In this document: in pieces, positions 19,616 to 29,917 of the stretch
Numbering within the stretch: position 1 is the stretch's first letter
Layout: each line of letters starts with the position of its first letter
From: Mesostigma viride
Lineage: Eukaryota > Streptophyta > Mesostigmatophyceae > Mesostigmatales > Mesostigmataceae
Length of the DNA stretch: 64,000 nucleotides
Assembly: GCA_009746045.1 (NCBI GenBank)
Contig: RPFO01002174.1
Span: forward strand, 26,891-90,890
Direction of reading: 5' to 3'
Notes under the pieces: generated by a model
Databases searched by the model: none
Seen by the model: the letters and a program-made list of their open reading frames with translations, nothing else
Told to the model about the DNA's origin: nothing
Program-made: the position numbers and the translations under genes

Positions 19616-19895
19616 TTTGGTGGTGCAACGGTGCAACGGTGCAACGGTGCAACGGTGCAACGGTGCAACGGCCAGTGATTGGCCCGTTCTTGATTTGCTG
19701 ACATGCAGCCTAGTAAAAATTGGCCGCAAATTCGTCCGGTCGTACGTGGGCACAAGATTTGCGGCCAATTTTTACTAGGCGCATATCACAAAATCAACTA
19801 CGGGCCAATCACTGGCCGTTGCACCGTTGCACCGTTGCACCGTTGCACCGTTGCACCGTTGCACCGTTGCACCGTTGCACCGTTGCACCGTGCCA
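19616..19895. repeat. ~270-bp palindrome with inverted (GGTGCAAC)n arrays
   Basis: GGTGCAAC repeats (19622-19670) are mirrored by GTTGCACC repeats (19816-19890). Between them, GGCCAGTGATTGGCCCGT pairs with ACGGGCCAATCACTGGCC, and CCTAGTAAAAATTGGCCGCA pairs with its complement near 19765-19790. The centre is near 19745, between the starts of gene A and gene B. It may be a nested palindromic element, a bidirectional control region or a replication/cruciform site. Confidence 0.85.
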
Positions 19896-20050
19896 CCACC
19901 ACCGGTGGCACGGCGTGCCACCACCCATTTGTACTCCGTGCCATGGTGCCACCACCGACTCAATAATTCGTGCACTTGGATGCATTTCGTGGAAATTTTC
20001 AGCCATTCTGGCCAGGTATTGGCGTAGTTCGGAAATCCGGATAGCTGAGA

Positions 20051-22859
20051 ATGGCTAGCGGCGTGCAGCCGCAGGCAGGTATTGAAAACAATGGCGGGGA
20101 TGCCGGACATGTGGAGCATGCCAGTGAACAGGACGCAGTAGCACCACCGGGGCAAGAGAACACAATGGATACAGGCCCTGTATCAGTGGGCGCTGTAGGT
20201 GATGAAGTACAGAAGCAAAGGGCATCAAACGTGTACGTCAGGGGAGCAGTCAATGAACTTCATAGAATGAATGCCTCCGGTGCTTCGGATGAGGAAACCG
20301 AGCAAACAGCCAAAACGGATGGGAAATCTCAGGTAAATTTATGACAGGGGAAATCCGGTTGTTATTTTACCAAAGGAATATTACAATAAGTGCAGTTCTT
20401 GGCGTTTGGAATCATGACATTGCTTGTGCTATTGCTCTTGAATTGCATTTTACCAAAGGAATATTACAATAAGTGCAGTTCTTGGCGTTTGGAATCATGA
20501 CATTGCTTGTGCTATTGCTCTTGAATTGCATTTTACCAAAGGAATATTACTAAGTGCAGTTCTTGGCGTTTGGAATCATGACATTGCTTGTGCTATTGCT
20601 GTTGAATTGCAACAGGCAGCATCGCAGGACCCACCTGCGCACAAGTGCCTCGTCAAGTATCTGGGATATTTGGGGGTGCTCGTGAAGGGAGCCGGCAGCC
20701 TCTCGATTGCATCCCGGGGTGCTACTGCGGCCAAGCCAGTTGTGCTTCACATGCTCGACGTGGGCAAGGGTTTTCCAACCAACAGCAGGTTCATCAACGG
20801 TATTCCTCAGATAACCGTTCCAGAGCACAACATCACACGAGCTCACAACTTCTACACGCTGTCTGATGAAAAGGATTCCCTGGCCCAACTAGACACCAAG
20901 AGTGACTGGCCTCCGCTGTATGTTTCGTGCAAAAAGGCTGGCTCTCGTAGCACCGCCAAGGTGACGTCGTTCTCCATCGGTGACCGATCTGCAGTCATGC
21001 GGATCCTGAGCTAATGCGTGACCTGCGTGCCACTCCCACGGGCAACACCGTTGTGCGGCTTGTCATCCTCGGACTCGCTTGTGTGAGGGCAGCCAGCACT
21101 GGCCATGAGTACCAGTCCTTTGTGGCGTTGGTGCGTCCCATTTACAGCTGCGGGGAAGGAGAATGGACGGTTACCTCATTCGCCTCCGGTGAAATCCGTG
21201 TAGCGTGGTGCCGACCATATAACTTGACGGTTGACCCTGCCGCCACCGCCGAATTGCATTGCCATTCGAGTACTACCTTGGCGGATGCCATGGCGGACAT
21301 CACGTCAGTGTTTACCCGCCAGGAGTCGCGCATCAACCAGTTAAGGAGCGCGACCAACAAGACCACCGGGCAGGGCTATCTTGTAAGTATCTCAGATCGG
21401 TTTTGCATTGTTGACATTCATATGCCTAAACATGCCATGCGCAATCCAACCGCAGCCGAGCGCAAACCACACTGGCGCATATTATCAATGTGCATACTAG
21501 AAGACACCATCAGGAGCACTCTATTTGTAAGCACCATAAAACATTAATTATTGTTGATGTAAAATGTCAATCTCTGTATGCGTGCATGTTTACAATTCAG
21601 GTGCTCGCTGTCGTCCCGCCTGCTCCATCCGATGAAGATGAAGATGAAGATGAAAGCGGGGGCGATGCCAGCTATGACCTGGAGGATGAAGAGGAGGTGG
21701 AGGAGGAGCACAATGATGGGGAAGGGGGGGGTGACGATGGCAGCGAGGAACAAACATCACCCGTCAAGCCCAAGAAGCGCGCCTCGACGGCGGCGGGGGG
21801 GGGGGCCAGCGGAGCTTGCGCCCTGCACGCCAGCTTGAATACCAGGGCGGGAAGGCACTGCCGCCTCGCGCAGCAAAGTCAGCACCGTCCGAGAGTGCGA
21901 TGCCAGCAGCTCCCCCGGCAGCTCCCCCGGCAGCTCCCCCGGCAAAGTGGCTAGCGCCCCTTACTCAGGGGTTGCAAGCAGCACAGGCAGCAATCGCAGA
22001 GCTGAAGGACTGGGTGGGGTTTCAAGCGAAGCAAGGGAGGAAGAAGGCGCCGCCGTCTGTGGCTATGCAGATCGCTGATTTGAATGCAAAGGTTTCCAAG
22101 TGCCAATCATCATTGGCAGCGCGTGCAAAGCCGGCTGCCGCCCCAGAGAACCCCGCGACTGCGAAGCTGAAGGAACAGGTCAAATCCCTGACGGAGAGGG
22201 TTGATGCTTTGGAAAGGGAACGAGTGCCATGCACGCCTGTTGAATGTGCTCCAACCTCAAGCCGCGGCACGGAGATTCACCGGCCGACCATTCCTGCTGC
22301 GCCTCCCACATTGCGGCAACGTGAAGGCTTCACCGGCATGCAGGGGGCAGAATGGCAGCCGGCACGCCGTGAGCCAGAGCCGCGCAAGCGCGCACCCGCG
22401 ATGGATGGGGCAAGGAAGCTGGATTGGCAAGATGAGCCAGAGCCGCGCACGCGCGCACCCGCGATCGATGAGGCAAGGAAGCTGGATTGGCAAGATGAAT
22501 CGCATGGCCTGTACGAGCCTTATGACTCCTATTATATGGCCCACGGTGAGCCCTTGCAGGGCGCTTACCGTTATGCCGCCACGAGGGAGCCAGATAGGCC
22601 ACATTATGCTGAGGGACATTATGCAGCAACTCAGCATACTCGTCTCACGACTCACAGCAACTTTGATGATGAACGCATGCGTGCTCGCAGCGCCCCCCGC
22701 CCCCCGCCCCCGCCCCTCCATCGCGGAAAAGGCATCAGCCGTACTCGCAAGATGCAAATGAGCGAGGGGAACCAGTTTATTATGGTTCATGTTCATATTG
22801 ATCGTGTTTGCACCTCTTTGTCAGTTTTCAGCCATTTATTCAGCTTTTTTATGCTGTGA
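20051..22859 (+). CDS. Gene B: unknown spliced gene of the transposon, with two frame breaks
   Basis: Suggested exons are 20051-20332 (donor CAG|GTAAAT), 20616 onward (acceptor AACAG|GC), a break near 20990-21014, open to 21382 (donor CTT|GTAAGT), then 21601-22859 (acceptor TTCAG|GT). Phases fit at both introns. One frame break precedes the TAA at 21012. The other is in an 11-G run (21795-21805). Each would be mended by a single-base change, so they may be sequence errors or decay. The N terminus is polar (MASGVQPQAGIENN). The middle (CLVKYLGYLGVLVKG..., VNSRFINGIPQI region) has no family I recognise. The C-terminal exon has an acidic DEDEDEDE tract, AAPPAAPPA repeats, a coiled coil (IADLNAKVSK..., LKEQVKSLTERVDALE) and a tandem 21-residue repeat (REPEPRKRAPAMDGARKLDW). 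It could be a DNA-binding accessory of transposition. Confidence 0.55.
20364..20615 (+). repeat. Three ~83-bp tandem repeats forming gene B intron 1
   Basis: The unit ACCAAAGGAATATTAC...GAATTGC recurs with starts near 20368, 20450 and 20535. The last copy ends at the presumed splice acceptor AACAG. The copies are nearly identical, so the expansion is recent. Confidence 0.85.
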
Positions 22860-23060
22860 TGTATTAGTTGGCGAACAAAGGAATTGTGGTTGCGATCACG
22901 TAGTACTTGCTTCTCCATATGTTACATGTAGGAGACATTGGAGACAATGCTGATAATCAATTAATATTTGTCTCAAGTAATCATCATCAATATTTTATTT
23001 TGCCATGTGCTTGCATTACTTGCGTAGGAAAAGTCAACAAATGATGTGTCAAGACATGTC

Positions 23061-23490
23061 ACGGTGGCACGGTGCAACGGTGCAACGGTGCAACGGTGCA
23101 ACGGTGCAACGGTGCAACGGTGCAACGGTGCAACGGTGCAACGGTGCAACGGTGCAACGGTGCAACGGTGCAACGGTGCAACGGTGCAACGGTGCAACGG
23201 TGGCACAGTGGCACCCCACGTTGGGCAGTGCTTGTGGGCAATATAACATTAGTATTGGACGTTATGTTACCTCGTGACACCATACAGCATCATAAAATGG
23301 TAGTTTTATGGTGCAACGGTGCAACGGTGCAACGGTGGCACAGTGGCACCCCACTTTAGGCAGTGCTTGTGGACATTATAACATTAGTATTGGACGTTAG
23401 GTTACCTCGTGACACCATACAAAATCATAAAATGGTAGTTTTATGGTGCAACGGTGCAACGGTGCAACGGTGCAACGGTGCAACGGTGTC
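23061..23490. repeat. Minisatellite (GGTGCAAC)n with ~130-bp spacers
   Basis: A long array of the 8-mer (23061-23205, about 16 units) is followed by two shorter arrays (about 23309-23340 and 23443-23488). They are separated by a repeated spacer containing GTGGCACAGTGGCACCCCAC and ACATTAGTATTGGACGTTA. The orientation is inverted relative to the arrays at 15050-15600. Confidence 0.9.
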
Positions 23491-24395
23491 AAAACATGAT
23501 GAGACACTTACCTCCTACCTTTGGACCTAAGAGAGGTACAAAATAACAAAGTTGAAAAAAATCAATTTGTACTTGTGCTGTAGTACAAATCCAGGTGTGC
23601 ATGGGGATGCAATATTGATCTACGTGAAGCAAGAATCCATGTGGGCTGCCAATAATGTGGCTAGCGTGCAGGATACCATGCATGCCAGCAACCTGACCCA
23701 GCTTCCCTAAACCATTAACACATATGGTACGGTGGCTGGCTAGCAGCAGCCGGCATGGCTAAATAAGGCATTTATGTGCATCGCGAGTCACACCAAATAC
23801 CCCGCAGCCTGCAACGTAATGCCTCCGGCGGCCTCTTGCACTCGCTCACTCTTGCCTCCTTCGCATACGTGGCGCCCATGATATGGCGGGTGCTAGCCTT
23901 GCTCGGGTGGTAGAACCCGAGAATTTTGCATCCAAAAGTGTGCACGTCACTGAGCTTTTAGTTACCTGTCAGCTGCCCTTTCTTGTTGAGATTCTGTTCT
24001 TTCACGATGTGTGTCCAGACAGGCTCGAATACTGCCTGCATCTCGTCGGCCCCATCATCATCGTGTTCCATAGACCCACACCATCACCGTCGCTAGCCAT
24101 GGTGCATGCCTGGATGTCAATTGCGCTACGATTAAATGTTAGGTGCCAGATGCGCGCCCTTGTTGGCAGACAACATAACTTCGTCACCTACTTTCCTCGT
24201 CCTTCGTCTCCTAGACCCTAGTCCGACACGCAGCAATCTGCAGCTGCCAGTGCACGTAAAAGTACAGTCGTACACGGCCAGCTTGGCACCTGCACGCCCG
24301 TTTATTTGTCGCGGAGTTAGAGGTCGCCTCAGTCTAGTTCCGGCTCCACGTGCCGTCCAAAATGATGCCAAAAGCTACTTCGAACACGGTTCATA
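23491..24395. other. Right part of the transposon, no gene seen
   Basis: It holds the right arm (23580-23606) of the 27-bp inverted repeat. Short open frames have no recognisable domain or codon pattern. Confidence 0.5.
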
Positions 24396-24576
24396 CGCAA
24401 AAAAATACGCAAAAAATACGCAATACGCAAAAAATACGCAAAAAATACGCAATACGCAAAAAATACGCAAAAAATACGCCGTGCGTATTTTTTTACCCAT
24501 TTTAATACGCAAATCTTGCGTATGACGTATAATACGCATCGTACGGCGTATTATACGCCGTATGCCTGTACACTGC
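24396..24576. repeat. Right subterminal and terminal inverted repeat of the 10.2-kb transposon
   Basis: Repeated ATACGCAAAAA units (24396-24490) lead into palindromic GTATAATACGC / GTATTATACGCC blocks with GTACGG. The end is TATGCCTGTACACTGC, matching the left terminus in reverse. ATTACC follows at 24577-24582. Confidence 0.8.
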
Positions 24577-24582
24577 ATTACC

Positions 24583-25422
24583 GGGCCCTGTGGCGCAAGC
24601 CCCTTGGCAAGATCGAGAAACAGGACCTGTTTAAGGTCCTCGTCCTTCCTGTTCTTACGTATGGGGCCGAGACGTGGACGTACCCTCACCGCCGACCTGG
24701 CCCGCAAGCTGGACGGCGCGGTCACGTACCAACATGCTGCGATCCATTTTCAGAGTATAGGATATGCTGCTCATCATTGTCCGCAATGAGGACCTTTACC
24801 TTGGCATGCCATATATCACCAGCACCATTAAGCAGCGGCGCCTGCAGCTCGTAGGGCACCTAGCTCGCACCAACCAGGTAGACACCTCATGTGGCCCCCC
24901 CGCGGGACTGCGACCAGCTCTGACAGCCTGGCCGGCCGGCACCTCCTGACGTGGGCCGGGCCCCGTGATGTTAGACGCCGCAAGGCCCGCACCTTCAAAG
25001 AACAGCTATATTGCTATATTGCATGCTAGCTATCTTTAGTGCAAGCTAGTGCAAGCTCCCTCCTCATTGTGTATAGAGTATATACAAGCCATATAGTAGA
25101 GGACATGGTCGGGAGGCCTAGAGTAGGCCTCTCCGTGATTTGGAAGAAGATGATGGACAAGGCCAAGTGGGCCCAGGTCATAGAGGACAACGAGCCCCCC
25201 CCAGTGGGGAAGCGCCCACGTGTGGAAACCCGCGGGAGGCACGCCAGACAGCTCCCCTAGGGTAGCGTGATGTTGTTTAGATAGATGTTGTAGGTATAGC
25301 TGATGTAGATAGATTATTAGACCGGTAGGACTGTTTGCACCCATCCATCCATCCATCGGGGTTAATTAATGCTCCGTGACTCCCCAACGGGAGCACGAGT
25401 CTAATTAATTAATAAATAAATG
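24583..25422 (+). pseudogene. LINE reverse transcriptase C terminus and 3' end (3' half of the interrupted LINE)
   Basis: It continues the ORF cut at 14359: RALWRKPLGKIEKQDLFKVLVLPVLTYGAETWT, then (frameshifted) LTADLARKLDG, and RNEDLYLGMPYITSTIKQRRLQLVGHLAR, the usual C-terminal region of LINE ORF2. A last open piece (25039-25260) ends RHARQLP-stop. The 3' UTR ends with a hairpin CTCCC-CAAC-GGGAG (25380-25393) and a TTAATTAATTAATAAATAAA tail (about 25402-25420). Several frame breaks make it inactive. Confidence 0.85.
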
Positions 25423-28045
25423 GGGACGAGGTGCGTCACCTATCGTGGGAAGCTAGAACGCCCGGCGCGGCCGCTACAACTAGGCACTACGGCTGCTACG
25501 TGGCATGCCCCTCTGTTAATCCACTCACGGTCCTAAATTTAGGATCGACTTTGTCCTAATTTGTCCTAGAGGTCACTATAACCGAGGTACCGGGTAGGGG
25601 GGGTCACTATATGGTCCGAACCCCATGTGGACGGTACCCGCCGTGATGTACCCGATCTGTGGTACCGGCACATGGCACCCGGATTCCGTACCCGGGTACC
25701 GGGTAGATGCGCGGGAAAGTAGGTACCTCGACCAAAAATATAACCGATTTTGGAGCGAAAAAGTGGGTGCGGGAATGATGTGCATGAGGTGGATATGGCA
25801 ACCTGACAATCGTGGCCGGCGTTTTCACGTGCGTTTATCATTTCGGGCGCCCAGTAGCAAAAACAGAAAGGTTGTTAGTTATTATGCTTAAAGTCTGTGA
25901 AAATTTTCTGCGCAAGTTGTTATGTGTAGCGCTGTAGCACAGCGGCACAACACAAATGGGTCGCAGACCGCCTGCTCGCGGAGGGTCGATTTTGGCACAA
26001 ACATGTTAGTGTATTAGGAATGGTGGTATGAATCAAGCCAGAAAATTTTTGTGGACGATTTTGCTTATAGTCTGGAGTTTAGGAACGGAGATTAGACATG
26101 GGAGCGCCTGGGCCGTGATATTCTTGCCCGATTTCCATTGTCGACCATGTTTTAGGGACGTTCAGGCTGCGCAGCGAGCGCACCTTATAGGTCTTCACTT
26201 TCGGTATTTCTTGGACCTAGAACGCAGCACAAGCGTGGTTTATATCATTTTCGAACCGGTTGGCCAGCTTTGGTGCGCTCTGCTCTCGGAAAGCTGACCT
26301 GACTGCGGATTTCAGCGACTTTTTTGCAACCATCTGGAAGTGGCGACGTAAGTAGCAGGTTCGTGCCGGGTTGTCCTAGATCATGAGTGTAACTGGCAAC
26401 GCTGTTGTGGTGTTTTGAGTCAGCCAGCTATGCCTAAAAAGAGGGGACGCTCTCTGTGCACATAACTGTCACACATAGTTGGTTTACGTCATACCATTTT
26501 TTATGTCTCTATCTTCGTCGTCCGCTGCAGCTAAAACACGCATGCGTAAGAGCAGTTTTACTCATGTGTTAGTTATAAACCATGGTCCTATGGCCTGCAG
26601 TCGTTCAGGGTGTTCTCAGACAGTATATACAGTATGGTTTACGTGTTACATCATGCACGTACCCTGAATTCGCTCACAAAGCGTTGCATGTTAGCACAAC
26701 GTTGTTTTGTAACTCACTACATTTCGCCACCGCGGAAACCCAATTTATGCGAGAATGTGGTTCCGTCAATACGGCGGGGGTTACAAATTCAATTTCGAAG
26801 TTCGGCACCGTCGGATACCAGTAAAGCAACACTTGTTATCTAGAATCGCGCCATTTGGCATCAATTGGCCAGTTCTGAAAATTCGATGAAATCTCTAGTC
26901 CTTGGTCGAATATTTCCCTCCGATTTGGATGACGAAAATCGAGTACGAATTTCTTAGTACAGTCCACCGTTTAGTTCAGTTCAGTTAATTCCCACGCCGC
27001 TTGCTGACCTGACGGAGGCCAAATTCGTACTGAACACTATCGCAAGTACGGTCGATACTAAAAATTGCTACTTCCGAGATGTCTGACGGAATTCCTGCTA
27101 GGTCCATGCTTTGGTACTGGACGGATGCTGAAATTCACTGCGGTTCTGTCCGAATGAGGAAAATTGTCAGAAATCTACTCTCGATACGAACGTAACGAGA
27201 ATTTCAAGTATCTGACGCTCGGAGAGCTGCCACCGTTTTCCCCTACTTGACCGAACCACATTCCCCGCTAAAAAAGGTGTCCTAGGCGGCGAAATGTAGT
27301 GTTCATTGGGCTGCATTAATGGGTTAGTTGCAATGCAAATGCAATGTTTTTTCATCGCTGGGTGGTGGCCAGCATGTCCGTGATGTCAAAGAAGGTTTGG
27401 CATATGCTTATTAGAGAAAGTTTACCGTAAGGGGTGGGCCATGTTCAAGCCGGGCAACCTCAGCAACCATGCAACAGTATATTGCATTACCTGCACCATC
27501 TGTGACACCGTTAGGCACGCGTACGTATACATACAGGCAGCCACAGCAGGGTATGGCCTTGTTATACGCTGCCCCGCCATCCCAAGGTCTCGTAGGGTCC
27601 CATGCGTTTGTAAGATGCTCAAGGGACCGTGTGGATAGCATGGTAATGCGTTGATATACTTATTGGTCCTATTGGTCCTAAATTCACCATTTTGCCAATT
27701 TTCCCGTTCGAGGTGTGGTATGGGGGCAGTGCCCATTTAGGTGGTAAATGTTGTCTTTCCCAGGTTTTTGACAGAAATTCAAAAGGTGTATTATCTGCCA
27801 TGGGCCCCAATGCCAGGGTCAAATGTTCATGTTTGCATGCATATTTGATACGTCTTACGGCTGAAACGCAGTATTGCCAAAGTTATCCCGTGACAAGGCC
27901 ACGAGCCACGAGATAGCCATGGCTGACGGCGGAGCTCATAACTTTCACGTTTGAGAACCGAATTTAGCCGTGAATATCACAATCGACGTGTCTTTCTACG
28001 ACGCACATGCTGATATAATTTCCCGCAGCTATTACGCAATATACG
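25423..28045. other. Intergenic DNA, no gene seen; diverged inverted repeat
   Basis: I see no convincing gene on either strand. A palindrome, GTCCTAAATTTAGGA, lies near 25532-25546 and recurs at 29932-29947. A diverged inverted repeat of about 65 bp (26712-26780 against 27235-27305, both with ACTACATTTCGCC and GAATGTGGTTC) could mark a ~590-bp MITE-like element. Confidence 0.5.
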
Positions 28046-29447
28046 ATGAGCAAACGCCTCTCGACGCAACGCAGCCTGGCGGCTGCGCTCGGCAATGAAA
28101 ATATGTCTGCAGCCCCGGCGGCTGCAGCTACGCCCACCGGCCCAGCAGGCAGCGGCGCCACTAGCCAAGCTCTAATGGTCGCCCAGCCCCCTTTCGGGCT
28201 CGCCTCGCCAGCAGCGTCGCCTGAACCCAAGCGCAGTCGCCCTGCCGAGCCGACCTGGGAAGCGTTCGACTTTGACGCCAGCCAGCCCGGCTTTTTTGAC
28301 AAGCTCAACCCCGACAAGATCCTGAGCTACGTGTTTTTCGGATCGTATGCCTGGCTTCTCGAGATGTGCATGCAAGCAACTCTTCCATCAGGGCCGCCTC
28401 AATTTCCAGCAACGCCCCCACTCCTTCGACACCATCCTCAAATGCCGCCGCCCCCACCTTCAGCTACGCGTCCTTTTCTCCCTCCTTGGCCGCTCCCTCG
28501 AGGAGCTTTGGCCCCCCACGCCCCTCACCACCACCTTAACCGAATCCTCCATCCGCTCACTCCTCAAGGAGGCCCTCGAGCAGCACGTGGCCCCCATCGC
28601 TGCAGATGTGGCGGCCATGGGCAGCACGCTGACTGCCGAGCTCCCCCTCCTCTCCACCATTTCCACCGCCACCTCCACCCTCCTCGCCTCCTCCACCGCC
28701 ACCATCCCGGCCTCCTCCGACGCCATCACTGCCCAGCTCCGCGACATCGACCAGCGCCTCAAGGATTAATTTATTAATGCAATCGCTATCGAGGTCCTGC
28801 AGAACACCGCGCGCCTCACCGCCCAGGCAGTGAAGGACATTGCCGCCAAGCCAGCCCCTGCTGGCCTGGCCGGCGATGCTCCTCCCATCACGACCTGCCG
28901 GGCGGACATGCTTAAGCAACATACCACCTCCACCACCTCCGCCGTCGCAGCCTAGCTCCAACGGCAGACGCTTGACCTCCGCGAGGAGGCCGAGCTCGCC
29001 AAGCGCAGCCTCAACGTCATCGTCAAGAACTTCGACATGGAGGAAGGTGAGAATTCCGAGAAGCTTGCACGTGCGTTTGAGAGCAAAATCCTTGCACGCA
29101 TGGGCCTCCTTGGTGAGATTAAGCTGACCGCCCACCGCCTCCCCCGCGCGCGGGGTAAGGCCGGGGCGTCTCCGCTTCTTCTCATCTTTGAGAGCCCAGC
29201 GGACAAGATTTCGTTTCTCAGACGCCGCAAGCGGCTCGAGAAGACTCACTTCACCCTTGACGACGACTTGACCCTGGCGCAGCAACAACGGCGACGGGAG
29301 CTATGGCCGACCTACCTCCAGCTCCGGCAGACCAAGGCGGGCCAGCCGGTGTACTGGAAGGGGGCGGCCATCTACATCGGCCACAAGCCCTGGCACGCGA
29401 CCCCCTCGACCACCGCGGCCCTAGCGACTCCAGAAGCCCCAGCCTAG
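28046..29447 (+). pseudogene. L1-like ORF1p of an ORF1-only LINE (HAL1-like)
   Basis: The start is MSKRLSTQRSLAAALGNE. A frame change near 28360 leads into a long helical region (SIRSLLKEALEQHVAPIAADVAAMG...). The same frame then continues through two in-frame stops (28767 and about 28951) into an RRM-like stretch (KRSLNVIVKNFDMEEGEN) and a C-terminal domain with FESPADKISFLRRRKRLE and FTLDDDLTLAQQQRRREL, the pattern of L1 ORF1 RNA-binding proteins. A stop is followed directly by a LINE 3' UTR, with no endonuclease or reverse transcriptase ORF. The lesions show that this copy is dead. Confidence 0.72.
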
Positions 29448-29917
29448 GGGAATACAGCAGCAGTAGTGTAGAATAGTTAGACAGTGGCCTTGTACATGCC
29501 CGCCTACTACAGGCACTATACCAGCTTAGGCCTAGCCTTTTTAGTCATGTACATGTGTGCCTATGATGTGCCACCCTCCAGATGATGCCTAGCTTTATTT
29601 AATTATGCAGTGCCCATGCAGGGAGTCACTCTCTGCTGAGATGCCATGCCCTAGCTCTTGTATAGCTATGCTGATCAATCTTCCCCACCTATGACGGGCT
29701 CCCCTTAGCTGGGAGTTGCCCGAGACTCTGGGTGGTGCAGGTGCCCTAGTGCACCTAGAGCAAGTGTTGTCTACATTCCCACCCTTGCAGGAAGTAGCTT
29801 AGAATGTATTATAGGCCATATGCCCCTTCTCTGGGCTATGTGCTACATATACTCCCAACGGAGTTATGTTCCTAATTAATTAATTAATTAATTAATTAAT
29901 TAATTAATTAATTAATT
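29448..29917 (+). repeat. 3' UTR, hairpin and (TTAA)n tail of the ORF1-only LINE
   Basis: No gene. A hairpin ACTCC-CAAC-GGAGT (29851-29864) precedes a (TTAA)n tail (29873-29917). This matches the layout of the LINE end at 25380-25420, including the CAAC loop. Confidence 0.75.

Larger units (their letters stand above)
14360..24576. mobile_element. 10.2-kb TIR DNA transposon with two divergent genes
   Basis: The element begins GCACTGAACAGGCATA and ends TATGCCTGTACACTGC. The second, reversed, is GCAGTGTACAGGCATA, so 14 of 16 terminal bases agree. It is flanked by ATTACC at 14354-14359 and 24577-24582. Removing the element and one ATTACC restores the LINE reading frame (HALRHY-RALWRKPL). Inside are subterminal ATACGC-rich palindromic blocks at both ends, 8-bp minisatellites, gene A (- strand, D/D/HTHxDxD protein) and gene B (+ strand). 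A 27-bp perfect inverted repeat lies at 14934-14960 and 23580-23606. I cannot assign it to a named superfamily by these features. Confidence 0.9.

Noticed and set aside
22257-22796. Open frame on the - strand opposite the last exon of gene B
   Set aside because: It mirrors the gene B 21-residue repeat on the opposite strand and shows no domain or splice support.
23046-23283. Open frames of repeated QRCNGATV or LHRCTVAP in the minisatellite arrays
   Set aside because: They are translations of an 8-bp tandem repeat, open in many frames on both strands, with no other coding signal.
28557-29288. 243-codon - strand frame opposite the L1-like ORF1
   Set aside because: The + strand shows the conserved ORF1 pattern. 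The - strand product is Gly-rich low complexity.
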